A model generated the notes under the pieces. It was not told the origin of the DNA and ran no database searches. It worked only from the letters and a program-made list of their open reading frames with translations. From Trichosphaerium sp. ATCC 40318 (Eukaryota; Discosea; Flabellinia; Trichosidae), in contig JALMLS010000009.1 of assembly GCA_038496445.1 (NCBI GenBank), forward strand, positions 186,001 through 250,000: 64,000 nucleotides of DNA. Direction: 5' to 3'. The position numbers and the translations under genes were made by a program. Of the stretch, positions 50,674 to 63,748 are shown one piece after another; positions within the stretch are counted from its first letter, which is position 1, and each line of letters begins with the position of its first letter.

Positions 50674-51169
50674 GACTTTAACATCACAAAAACAAGTATT
50701 TATACATCGCAGTTGAACAATAAAAAAACTTGTGGTTTTACAAACATGCACAGAGTGCAAAATGGCCAATAGTAAACCGCTACATGATTTTTTAATCTAT
50801 TGTACAGTTTCAGAGAAATACCGAAAAATTGATGTTAACTTTACTATTAGCTTGTTATCACATCCGTAGTACCCCAACATAAACTTTGTTGAAGCTACTA
50901 TGGATCAGTTTTATTTTCCTTAATCTGCACACTCAACAAAGCGTATCTTTGTAGTTAATAAAGAAAGAAACGCACGTGACTAGTGAACTTTATTTATTTC
51001 TTTGTATTTCTCGATGGACATGTGATTTTTACTATAGCAGGTTGCCTTCACACCAGAACAATATCAGTACTGATATCTACCTTTCCAATATGTTGTTTCT
51101 TGGGCAGTCTGATGGACTGAACAGCAAACGACAAGTAATAAAAAGTCTGGTCTAGTCAAAAAGTAAAAA

Positions 51170-51999
51170 ATGATACAATTAATAATAGCGGTGACACTGA
51201 TAGTATCAGCTAACGCAATAATGAGTAAATTTGGTGATGACGTTGAAACAGAATCCGTTTGGGACTACCCAAGGTAAATACGCAAACAAATGCGCTTATA
51301 CGCTTTAAAATCGCTTTGGTACTATTTTTAATGCGTTTTAGACCTCCTGCTTTAATTCCAACAAGTAAACGCGTCAGAATCATTTTTAATGGCGTAGTCA
51401 TAGCAGACACAACGAAAGCTCTAAGGTAGGAGAAACAAATCGCCGAAACGATTTTTCGTTAACTGCCAAACTTAGAATATTGGAGACAAGCCACCCACCT
51501 ACATACTATATACCTCCTGAAGACATCAAGAAGGAACATTTCATTCCTGTCGGCCGTACAACATATTGCGAGTGGAAGGTTGATATTACTATTTTGTTGT
51601 TCTTTGAACTCTCTTTAACGTTGTTTTAATAGGGTACAGCTAGTTACTACAATATCAAGGTTGGCGACAAGGTATCTGAACGATCTGGCTGGTACTACAA
51701 GGTATTAAATAAGATAATGACATCCTCAATTGAGTTTGGTTAATTTTTCTTCTCTAGAGCCCTGTATCTGCTTATAAGGAGTTGAAAGACCATGTCGCTG
51801 TTTACGCAAGTCGTATGGACGAATGTTATGTTGGTGACGAGAAAGTTCAGTCTCAGGAAGGTGACTTTTATGGTGGATGGATTACTTCGGTAATTTCTTT
51901 TTTTTCTGTTTTTTGACTTTGGCTTATTATTTTTTAATGTAGAACATAAACGGAGGTAAAAAAGGTTTCAAAGGTGGAGCAGGGACATGGGGATGGTAG
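51170..51999 (+). CDS. Secreted DUF427 domain protein
   Basis: About six exons. ATG 51170 gives a signal peptide (MIQLIIAVTLIVSANA), unusual because DUF427 proteins are normally cytosolic. Domain motifs: RVRIIFNGVVIADTTKALRL, HPPTYYIPPEDI, RTTYCEWKGTASYYNIKVG, VSAYKELKDHVAVYASRMDECYVGDEKV, and the C-terminal DFYGGWITS plus FKGGAGTWGW typical of longer fungal and plant members. Function of the family is not established. All conserved blocks are present, so it is probably intact. Confidence 0.88.
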
Positions 52000-52142
52000 A
52001 ATAAAATTATTAGTTTGTGACTATTAAAAGAAAGAGAAGAAATTACTCAAGTTGGAATGTGTAAAATGGTTTTATTTACTAAATTTACAATCGACGTTAG
52101 ATCGATACTGGGATCTTTGTGAAATCAATGAGATTTATGTTG

Positions 52143-52683
52143 TCATAGATGTAGAAGCGCTGCTTCTTCCTCAAAAGTAAGAGCTCTTGTAGATCTTTTT
52201 GTATGAGAATGTCTTATTATATTTTGCGTTTCTATGTTTTTCTGGTCGAAAGATACTGTTCTTGCGTTTTTGTAAAATCGTTTTTTTGCAACTCTAGACG
52301 GAGCTTTCATATTCATGTTGTTTGTTGCACCATTCTTTTGAACGACCTAATATACTTTGTAAGCTTCTTTCCAAGTTTATTTCTGATGAAGAAAAAAAAC
52401 AACAGTGACTACGCGCAATAGGCGCGTAGACAAACTTGCTTGCGTAAAGCGCTCAACTTGAAAAAAAAAACGGTTGATTGAAATAGTTATGTACCTGGTT
52501 GTGTGATTGACAGTTTGTTTTGGGTTTTTCTACAACATCGATATATAGAGGCCTTCTTTGATTCATCCTTTTGAGCACATTTGTAACAAGAAGGTTTGTT
52601 GATGCAACGAGAGGACTTGATTGCTTTTCTTGCATTCTAGTGTTGAATTGGCTTCTAGGATATTGTACGGTGTTTTGCATCAT
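52143..52683 (-). CDS. Small basic protein, unknown
   Basis: Two exons. ATG 52683 (MMQNTVQYPRSQFNTRMQEK) to a GTACAT donor after SHNQ (52495), then acceptor near 52350 into VVQKNGATNNMNMKAPSRVAK and on to ALTFEEEAALLHL. About 120 aa, rich in Asn, Gln, Lys and Arg with low hydrophobicity, so probably disordered. No family recognised. The in-phase splice and the conserved coding look of both exons support a gene. Confidence 0.5.
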
Positions 52684-52960
52684 GTTGTATAAAGGTAGAA
52701 GTGTTGTAGTTCGTGTATAATAATGAAAAAAATGAATGAAAAACTGTGATTGATATTTAGGTTGGTTCAACAAACGGAAAGAAAAATCAATCTACAAATA
52801 TCAATCTACAAAAATCACTCAAAATTTTCTTCAATCAGTTTTCTAAAGAACGAAACCAATCTTGTAGAATCATTAAGCTATCAATCTATTTATAAGCATA
52901 CTAGAACACTCAAATCAATACATGTATTGGGCTTTATTGAGGTTTTATTTGATGAACAGT

Positions 52961-54176
52961 TTAAAGTTTTACAGTGTTTTTGTGGTATGGATAAAACTCG
53001 TTGAATTCTCGGAACCTTACAAAGGATAATGCAGGAAGCATTAGGTTTTTTATGAACCATGGTAAGTTGCTGAACATTAGAGCACGTTCTTCCTCAGTTT
53101 GAGAGTAATACATCATAGGAAATTGAGTTCCTACTTTATCTTGTTGCTTCACGTATGTCATGATTTCTTTAATGACATCATCTTCTTCTTCAACTGGTAA
53201 GTACTTTACAACCAACTCATGGGTTATAAGAGATGTTTCAGTAGCGACGTGGGCCTATGAGACGAGTGTTAACGAAAACCAAGGAAGTTGTAGATTAAAG
53301 CAAACAAAAAAAAACTGTTTGGGTTAACAGTCACGTGCCGTGAAGGCATCTCTAACGCTCGTAGTTTTCTCTAACAGCTCATCTATACCCTCTTTTCTGT
53401 TGCAATCAATCTCAGTTTCGCGTATTTCTTTAATCTTGGCAGCTAAGGCTTCATGTTCGTCTTTAACAACGCCAGAATCCTAAAACAAACCAATTAACTC
53501 GCTTCATAGAACGCACTGCTTCAATTATGATTTAAAGAAAATAAATAACCGATTTACGTCAACGTGCCTTGTTGAATGATGCTATACGCTTCGATAGTGC
53601 TTTGTGAATAAATTTCTCTTCTTGACCGTGATGAGTCTCAATCACGTCGAGAACTGTAAGTAAGTGTCTATGGAGCGCTAATATTATGTCAAGACGTTAT
53701 ATAAAGTATTGTAGAAGCCTTTACGTACCTCCACGGCGTTTTTGAGGCCATAAATTCGGACTTTTCTTTATCTGAGCACAAGCCTTTTGTATCCTTTCAA
53801 GATTTCTATCAATTACCTTGTGGGTATTCTCATTACCACTCACAATCCTAGAAACAGTGCGTTCTCCTATAATTTTTATTTTAGGTCGGTTTTTTTGTGA
53901 CTCCAAAAAATATCACGTGATAAGCATTTACAAGTACGAGTACGTGTAAAAACTGAGCAGCGTACCTGTTTTTTCTTGTTTCGGTTCTTCCTCTTGTTTT
54001 TGATCTTTCTTTGCCTCTGTCGCTTCTGTAGTTTGTTCTGGCGTTGGAGATACATCTTCTGGAGTATCTTTTTCTTCTTTTTGTTCCGTCGAAGGCGTTG
54101 GTTTCTCTACAGGTGGTTCCTTTATATTTTCGAGTGCAGAAGTATCTACAGTCTCTTGAGTAGGTGTTTCGGCCAT
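52961..54176 (-). CDS. Hemerythrin-like HHE cation-binding domain protein
   Basis: Multi-exon gene. ATG 54176 opens a low-complexity Pro/Glu/Thr/Lys N-terminus (about 75 aa). Then an HHE four-helix pattern: GNENTHKVIDRNLERI, VLDVIETHHGQEEKFIHKAL, VVKDEHEALAAKIKEI, HVATETSLITHELVVKYLPVEEE, placing His/Glu ligands on successive helices for a di-iron or other metal site. A C-terminal extension (MMYYSQTEEERALMFSNLPWF) resembles fungal HHE proteins. Likely role: oxygen, redox or metal sensing or detoxification, by family inference. It was found by helix pattern rather than a single signature, so confidence is moderate. Confidence 0.68.
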
Positions 54177-54451
54177 AGTTGTTGTTAACGTTGCGGTTAC
54201 TACACTCTGTTTTTCCGGAAACTCGCAGAAAATTGACCCCTTTTAAAAAACCGCCTATCCAGTTTTCTTGTGATTTCAGTGGTTCTGAGACGCCTGACAA
54301 CCTCTTCGAGAGTTTCCTAGTAGCTTTAGAGATAGGTTTCATTGCATAACGACAAGAAGTACAATCCAAAAGTACAAGTTTATGTATACTACAACGACAT
54401 AATTAAAATACACTTTTTCTTTTGTTGTTTGGCGTCCATTGAGTAGCCACT

Positions 54452-57390
54452 TCATTCATCAGGTACAACATCCTCGTAGAGTTTAAGAGTAACGCCATGT
54501 AAAACAGCATTAGTAGCTTCTTGACAGAGCCTATGAAGCCTTGGATCACGTGCACACTTCTTATAATTCGCAACAATAAAATCAACAGCCATTCTTCTAA
54601 GTTTAGGCAAGTGATACTTTACGCTTGCTTCAAGCAACTCAAAGCAAGTATCCATATTAGTAAACTCAGCCAAGCTTGTCTTTATAAGCTTCTTAAGGTA
54701 CTTATCCTTTGACATGCCATAGAAATGCGCTTGAGACATAACTTGGATACAAGAATCAGGAGAACAAGATAACTTTCCAGTGTACAAGTAACTAAAAAAA
54801 GTCGTCAGTTTGTGAAAGAAAACTACGAAGGTAAAAGCCTACTAGCGAACTAGCGTAAATTTTAACATTTTAAACTTAAAATTGAAATACGCTAATAATA
54901 GCACATCTGTTTGATTGATCAAGACATAAAAATACTCGGTATGGATGAAAATTGAGCTTAACTAAACTGAGCTTATTGATTCCGTACGTTAAAAATGCAG
55001 CAAATGCTGCAGGGTCCATATCAGCATCATGCTTTAGAACCTTGTGTTTGAGTCCGTTCTGTCCACTATTTACATCAAAATTGAACATTGAGGCGAAGAA
55101 GGGGCAGCGTGCAGCGATTATAGCTTTATGAACACGAAACTTTGTACCCTGCAAAAAAAATAAATAAATAAATGAACATTAAAAAAATATTCGATTGTTA
55201 CCTTCACAAGAATAGACAAATCATAGTGGTCGTGACTGTTAAGCAATTTCTTCATATCAGTACGAAGAGTAGAAGAAGTAATCATATCAGTATAGAACGT
55301 GAATACATGTTGGCGCTAATAACAAGGAGTCAACAAACTTAACAAAAAACCAAGAAATTGATATCAAAAAAAAAAAAAACGTACAGACATCAACAACACA
55401 GACAAACAGTACTTTGTTATTTCATCAATAAACTTAACTTCAAGAATGAAGCGTATCCTATAAAGAACAAGTAAGTAAACGCCCGTGTGATATCCTATTA
55501 ACCAAACAAAAACACAAACGTACCATTGTGATCGATGCCAATTTATTACTGTATCTTTATCAGCTTCGCTGGATATACCCAAAGTTATCATGAAAGGTGA
55601 TATATCCTCGTCCTACAACAACCAGTAAATAAACGGACCTTGAGTTATAATTAAATCAATAAAAAAACGTACAACAAAGTTATCTTTAGCCCATTGTCCA
55701 CAAATAATCTCAAGTGGCTTCAAACTAAAATAACGTGCGCACTTAAGCAACAAGTACACATCATTAAGAGCACGTGATTCAAGATCCAATTCTTCAGTAT
55801 ATAAAAACTCTAGAAACAGGCCAAGTACGACAGGAGTAACGCCTTCACTTTGTAGCCTAAATAAATCAATAAGTGATCAAAACTAACAAAAAAAAATGAA
55901 AGAAAACGTAAAACATGTTCTTGAAGGTACCATTGATTAATTTGACTGAAATTTAAAAATATCTTGCATCTAGCGTGTATAATACATTTATGAAGGTAAA
56001 AATTCTGACCCTTGTAGTTTATAGTATAGTCTGAGAAGGTGTGATTGCGAAAAGTCATCGATAAGTCTTTTTTGTATGGATCGATCTGATCACGAAGGAA
56101 AATCTTCTCCTCTCTTGCTAAGAATGCACGAAGGTACATACCAACATACAAACGTAGAAAATGGTCTTCATACTTGCCCTTAGCAAGCCTGTCTTTCTTT
56201 AAAATTTTCGGAATTTTCATGTGTTTTTGGGCCAAGTTTAAGGCTAATCCTACTTTGTGTAACCTCTGATCAAGCTTTGGTGTTATATTATTTGATTCTT
56301 TTACTACTTGTTCATATGAAAATATCGTAGGATCATATTTATGAATAAGAGCCAAAAAAACATTTCCGTCTTGAAATGAAGCAGTGAAGTTTTCTATGTT
56401 TATCTCATCGTAATCCTTTCTAAATTCAATACCATTAGCATATATAAGATAAAAAAAATCCCTCATAAATAAAAAAACAACAAATCGTGAGTCTCGATTT
56501 TTTTCACTCACGTGATGTAGCATCGAAGTTTTTTTTTGTTTTGTATTTTTTTTTGATCAAAAAAAAAAACTATGCGTACGTCATTTGTTTGCACCATTCT
56601 ATAAGTACATTATTGAAAATAGGATCCTCATCACACTGTAGAGATCTTAGAAGCATTTTCTTGAAAATAGTCCATAAGAATGCAAAGAGAATATGTTGGT
56701 TACAGTAGTGTGTATCAATAAAAAAATCCTATAAACATTCGTTAGAAAATACGCAAAAGAAGAGTAAGACGAGGAAAAGAAAAAAGGAAAACTGCGAACT
56801 TCGCAAAAAAATGATAAAATGATAAAAACGACGTGCAGATAGTTTTATAATCTGATTCTTTTGTGGTAGTAGCTCTGAATCTTGCAGGAAAGATAATGCA
56901 ACACCAGTATTAGCCATTCTTTCAATTCTTGTTCTAGATAGTCCGTTTTAATATTAATCCATTAGTTGGACTATGAATACGCTTATAACGCGTGCGTATA
57001 TATGTTTAGACAGTCTTAGATCAACTAAGAAAAAAAGGCGTACTTTGGACGTTTCACATAGCGTTTGTTTATCGTTGATGAGCATAGTATTTCTACAAAG
57101 TATATGATAGTAATGCCATCAGCAAATGCTTCTGTTAGGGGCGCTTTTAAACAAAGGTCCCGTTGTTTTAAATACGAATTTACAAATTGCGTAAATGCCT
57201 AAAACTGGGATTTAGGCGTTTGGTTGCATCACCAACAGCGTATTTGGTGTTATTGTGTACATACCGCAGTTTGTGCCTTCTCCCAATGCTTCCCTATCCA
57301 TCTACCGCGACCATACTGCATACCTGTGCTATTCCCATGCTGTCTTGGTGAACTGTATGCGCGTACAGTTCTACTTCTTCTAGTCGTCAT
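54452..57390 (-). CDS. Tandem calponin-homology + double BTB protein
   Basis: About 14 exons. ATG 57390 starts a basic leader (MTTRRSRTVRAYSS), then CH1: HWEKAQTAAFTQFVNSYL, LTEAFADGITIIYFVEIL, TRIERMANTGVALSFLQD, FLWTIF. CH2: VLIEWCKQMT, ENFTASFQDGNVFLALIHKYDP, LNLAQKHMKIPKIL. Then BTB1 (FSDYTINYKGQNFYLHKCIIHARC) with a helical follow-on, and BTB2 (HDHYDLSILVKGTKFRVHKAIIAARCPFFASM) with BACK-like helices to TGA 54452. Tandem CH pairs bind F-actin (alpha-actinin, filamin, fimbrin); BTB domains dimerise or recruit Cullin-3. This would be an actin-associated ubiquitin adaptor or scaffold, inferred from architecture. Confidence 0.83.
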
Positions 57391-58199
57391 AAGAGAGCTT
57401 GCGGTGCTTTTCTTGTGCGTTCGGTTACTTTGTGGCAACAAGCAGGCAAGTGGCGTAGGATTGTGTTCAAACACTACAAAACCTGCACTTTTATTTACTG
57501 TTTTTAGGAGAGCCGTGCAAAAGAGTTATAGTCTCAAACTAGAAAGTTTAAGAAGGTGCTTTGACTGAATATAGAAATCTGTATGCATGCTTATTACGAG
57601 ATTGAATACTACCGAACGTGTGTACACGCGAGCTCCTCGGAGGCGTGCTTTAGCCCACAGAAGGAATGTGCGCTTGGACGCACTTTTTCTCGAAGCAACT
57701 ATCGTACCTGTAGTCGCGGCATTGCCACAAAGACGCCGATGGCAACCTGATGACGCTACTACGATCGACAAAAAGGATTATAAGGTAGTGTATACCTCCG
57801 ATAATACAAACTGTCAAAAAAAACAGACACCATACTCCGGATGTCAATCACAATGCCCTCATTGTGTAGCTCCAATACGCGTTTTCGCAAGTAGTATGCT
57901 ATGACGTGCTAGCGTAGATTTTGTGACATGAAACATGAACAATAATGTTGCCATATCACGTGAGTGATTTATTATTCCGTGACGTGTTTACTTTATACGA
58001 GTGTCAATCATATGCGCACGCATCGATATATCACCTCAAATCCGTCTACGACAACCGTTTTATAATACAATCGCTTACAGATAGGCTCGTATACTGGTGA
58101 TAGATTCTACTTTCAAAAAAGCGTGAATTCCTGTATTTCAATCATCCCGAATAGGTCAGTTTTTAAACAACAAACAACAGCAACAACATCTCAGCTAAC
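57391..58199. other. Intergenic, overlapping ORFs of doubtful meaning
   Basis: Higher GC than most spacers (57400-57900), with open frames on both strands. The best is plus 57587-57904 (Arg-rich, then CQSQCPHC), but no frame has family similarity or clear splice logic. TCACGTGA at 57956-57963. Confidence 0.4.
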
Positions 58200-58808
58200 A
58201 TGAACGTATCAAAGATTGTCAACCAGAACAGCGGAGGCCCTGCCAACAGCCAAGCGAACAACAGGATCACTTATATACCACGTATGAGCAACGTACAGAA
58301 AATGAGGCAAGCTGCCCGTAAGCACAAGAAGGAGAACCCAAACGGTAGACCAGTACGTAACAGCTAGCAGGTATCAGCCAAAACTCACATTAAATCTAGT
58401 TGCTCTTTAAGGAAACGCCAGTAATGAAAGCGCTACGAAGGATTCAGCTAGCAGACGTCTGCGTTAAAAACCTTCCAAGACTAGAACAAATGTTCCCAAT
58501 GGTAAAGAACATCATTATGTCTAAACGTTTAGAGGTACGCGTACAAAGTAACGAACAAAACTCAAGACCAGACTGATTGATTTAGAATTGACAGCCAACA
58601 ACTTTTTAATGTTTTGTTTTCATTCTTTTTTTTGTTCTACGCTTAGTATCTATCTAACATTCGATATCAGGTGATAAAGCAAATGAAACTCTTGGAAATG
58701 CGTTCACGTGTTGAATTCACCTTTATCACCAAAGAAGAGGCGCAACTAGTGAACGGAGGCTACAAAGTTTACGATACAGCCACCAATGCTATCGTGACGG
58801 CAAAATAA
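58200..58808 (+). CDS. Small basic protein, unknown
   Basis: Three exons with in-phase GTACGT/GTACGC donors: MNVSKIVNQNSGGPANSQAN...ENPNGRP, then ETPVMKALRRIQLADVCVK...SKRLE, then VIKQMKLLEMRSRVEFTFIT...AIVTAK. About 140 aa, basic, mixed helical with a beta-like end (VEFTFITKEEAQLVNGGYKVYD). It looks like a ribosomal or RNP accessory protein in composition, but I recognise no family. It lies just upstream of the eS30-like gene. Confidence 0.55.
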
Positions 58809-58988
58809 CTGTCCACTACTACTATTTGTACAGTCACGTCAATAAATGCAAGATTAACTATTTTGTCAACATTGCCTTACATTGAAAATTCTTCTCTTTT
58901 TTGTAAAAGAAAACGTCAAGTATCCTTCAGTGAACTTGCTTCTCTCATTACCAACGTCATTTTAACCACAGTCACAACAAAGACTCAC

Positions 58989-59174
58989 ATGCGCATACAT
59001 CGTAGCCACTTCGTATACAGTAGAGCTGGTAAAACACGAAGTTTCTCTCCAGTCGTTCTCCCAAAAGACAAAAAGCGTAAGAAAAGTGGTAGAGCCGCTA
59101 ATAGACAAAAATACAGCAAGCATGTAAAATCAGAGCGCAAATACAGTCAATTAAAGGCCACACTAGGCTTATAA
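58989..59174 (+). CDS. RPS30: Candidate ribosomal protein eS30
   Basis: ATG 58989 gives a 61-aa very basic protein, the exact size of mature eS30. The pattern SRAGKTRSFSPVVLPKDKKRKKSG then RAANRQKYSKHV aligns with the eS30 core (ARAGKVRxxTPxVxxxxKKxKxxGRAxxRxxYxRRFV). No ubiquitin-like FUBI fusion precedes it: the upstream in-frame sequence lacks a start and ubiquitin features. The C-terminus (YSQLKATLGL) diverges from the usual FG-rich end. Moderate confidence because the protein is short and basic. Confidence 0.5.
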   Translation: MRIHRSHFVYSRAGKTRSFSPVVLPKDKKRKKSGRAANRQKYSKHVKSERKYSQLKATLGL

Positions 59175-59352
59175 ATTTGTAAAATAACTCCAAACAAAAT
59201 AAACGATTTGTACAATAACGACAATCCCTAGTATACATTTATTGTCACATTATACCCATCTCAGCGACTCCCTAACGTTTTACTTCGCAATTTACCAGTA
59301 TTTACTTTACTGTTTCAAACAACAGCTGTCAACCCTTTGTGCATTGGTACCA

Positions 59353-61215
59353 ATGTTCATGTTGAGCGAAAAGCAGCCTTGTGGGCTGAATAACGCTGTT
59401 TTTTGGGGCACACTGTTAATACAGTTTTTAATAATCCTCTGTCTTCTTGAGATGCGCTCTGTGGGCAAAGAGGGCGCAGAATTTACAGGAGATCCTTCCT
59501 CAGACGTGATTTATCCAGATGGCCTTCAAGTACGCACCATAGCTGTTGCTTTGTCAACTACAAACTTTTACAACAATTACAATTAATCCACGTAGCCAAA
59601 CTATGACAAAAACATCATAAATTCGCCTTGTAGTTACATTTTACGTAGGGAAAGGTAGCCAAGCTTGAAAAGCAGTTAATGAATCTTCAAGTGCACTCTC
59701 TCGGTGCTGTCAACAACAAGCTAATCAGTCCAGAAGCTGTACGCAAGTATCAACAACAATTCAGAACTCGTGACATTCCCGACACGCGAGATCCTCATTG
59801 CAAAAACCTTGTACGTAAACAATACCTTGATTACGCCTCCCTCTCAACACACGTAGGTTTATGATGTTCTAAGTTTACCAACGGCTTCAATTGTCATCCC
59901 TTTCCACGGTGAAGAAGCACCAATGATGGTACAAATGCGCAACAGCCATTGTAGAAGCGCGTAATTTTTTTATTAGGTACAAACTCTAAAAACTATTCTG
60001 GAACGTACACCACCACATCTATTGGCGGAAATCATCGTTGTGGATGATTGGAACGAAAGTACGTCTTCAAAAAAGGAAAAAAGACCAAAAAATTCTTTAC
60101 TTCTAAACGTTTGTTTTAGAGCATCTCGATGAAGAGATAAGTATTGATCCTAAAGTAAAGATTGTCCATCTACCAGAAAGAGCAGGTCTTATTGTAGGCA
60201 AAGTAGTAGGTACTGAGCATGCTATTGGCGCTGCTATTGTATTTCTTGAAGCTCATTGTGAAGGTACGTACTAAACAAGTGTACCAACTTCAATAATTTT
60301 TACTGTGACTGTAGTGAACGTTGGTTGGCTTGAACCGCTTTTAGAAATTATAAGGGATGATGAAAAGGCTGTACCTATTCCAATCCTTGATATTATCGAT
60401 GATAATGGTGCGTGATGAACACAATAACAAAACCCCATAATTTTTAATCAATTCAAGACCAAAAAAAAAACCTGATTGATTCCGCGTGAAATGACTCTAA
60501 TGGTTGTATAGGCAAACCTGGAGCAGAGTATAAGGGAGCACCACTTAATAGAGGAGGATTTGATTCTAGACTCGGGTTCACTTGGATTCCTCTCAGTACG
60601 TAAACATAGCGAAGCTTTCTCAACGCACAGATTTTTGATTAACTTCTTTTTTAGCACCTGAGCAAGTGAAAAAACCAGGACACACTAACATCCCATCGCC
60701 TACTATGGCTGGTGGATTATTCGCTGTATCGCGCAAATGGTGGTCAATTGTAGGAAAGTATGACGTTGGTATGAAGATTTGGGGAGCAGAGAATGTTGAG
60801 TTTTCTCTACGCGTTTGGAATTGTGGTGGCTCGCTCATTGAAGTGCCTTGTTCTCGTATTGGTCATGTATTTAGAAAAAGAGGTAAAACGATTTCTTGTT
60901 TTTCGGCGCGAACTATTTTAGCGTTTACAGCCTGTAGGTTTCCCTTATAAGTTCCCTGATGGTCACGGAAAGACTGTATCACGTAATATCGCTCGTATGG
61001 CCGCTGTTTGGCTTGATGAACCAAGAAAATCAAACTTTCTTGCCAAGTATGATTGAAATGTGCACACTCATGTTCTAATGCGTTTATTTAGCCTACCAGA
61101 CCCAGGAGATATTTCTGATCGCTTAAAAATTGTCAAAGATCTTAAATGCAAGAACTTTCAATGGTTTCTGGATAATGTATACCCAGAAGCTCAAGATACC
61201 ATTAAGAAAAGCTAG
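59353..61215 (+). CDS. Polypeptide N-acetylgalactosaminyltransferase (GT27), type II membrane
   Basis: About nine exons. ATG 59353; one anchor span near the N-terminus ([20 protein letters not shown]), then a stem ([15 protein letters not shown]). Catalytic domain: [113 protein letters not shown]. The Golgi enzyme starts mucin-type O-glycosylation of Ser/Thr. Two oddities: the metal-binding DxH is E-A-H here, and the protein ends soon after the catalytic domain with no ricin-type lectin domain. The distal His ligand (GHVFRK) is conserved. Family certain; activity needs care. Confidence 0.9.
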
Positions 61216-61417
61216 GCACATAGTGAATGCCGTTTAAAAAACCCTGTAGAAATATAACGAACAAAGATTGCTTCACACTTTTATTTGCTTGAAGAACGTG
61301 TTTTCGGGTTCCTTTAATATGTAACTACACAATTGTAGTGTACACTTGCGCCGTTCACAGGATTTAGCACTCAAAATCGATCATTTGTTTTTTTTCATTA
61401 TCAGTTCGACTAGTACA

Positions 61418-63034
<1,617 letters not shown>

Positions 63035-63748
63035 ACAGTGCTTTTTTTTCAGTACTTGCGTAAGCGTTAGAATTCCACCCAAAGTGGGCGAAAATGACTG
63101 TTTTTCCTGTAGCCTTTGCAGTAGAAGGCATAGACTAGTTTCAAACATAGAGAGTCACGTTTTTTTGTGTTTTGTAAAATTGTTTTGATACAGTTACGGT
63201 TTGTACAAACAGCCATGCTTGCCGTGGTGGGTCTAGGATAGCCGCTAGTAGATATAGCGTTTCGAAAACATACTGCAGGTTGTGATTTCGTAGATCGGTT
63301 AAAGTTTACCCGCATTCACACTGTGAAGACTAACAAAAAAGTAGTTTATAATTTCTCACTGGATAGCCACACTTTGTCACTGTGAGTTTTGAGAATTATA
63401 CCGAGAAAGTTTCGAAAGTACAGAAACTTCCAGATACTGCTACATAATGTAATCTATTACCACAACTTGCCCAAAGACCCGAATTTGCCAAGAATATGCT
63501 GTGTGTTCTCCGAGTTTCGCCAAAAGCTTTTTGAAGAACCAATTAACAAAAGCAAGGTACGTACTCTCCAAAATAAAATGTTTAATGCACTGGGAAATTA
63601 CAATGTTCCGTTACATGGGCGCCCACAACTTTATCCAAAATCTCCGAAAAGTTATGAATTATATCTTTTGTTCGACTGTTTTTGACTTTATTTTCCATAC
63701 CTATCAATCTTATAAACAACAACACCTCAATTAATATAATATAAGACA
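63035..63748. other. Intergenic, no confident gene
   Basis: Short ORFs on both strands. A plus-strand stretch at 63389-63560 ends at a GTACGT donor-like site and could be an exon, but there is no start codon, partner exon or family match. Confidence 0.35.

Larger units (their letters stand above)
50275..51169. other. Spacer containing the permuted tRNA
   Basis: Apart from the tRNA-like locus (50544-50673), this stretch shows only AT-rich sequence and shadow ORFs. The last 200 bp are the upstream region of the DUF427 gene. Confidence 0.45.

Noticed and set aside
53928-54188. Plus-strand ORF rich in Phe, Arg and Trp overlapping the HHE gene start
   Set aside because: Antisense shadow of the low-complexity Pro/Glu/Lys N-terminus.
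57224-57568. 114-codon plus-strand ORF rich in Cys and Leu
   Set aside because: Antisense to the first exon of the CH-BTB gene, which has clear domain support.
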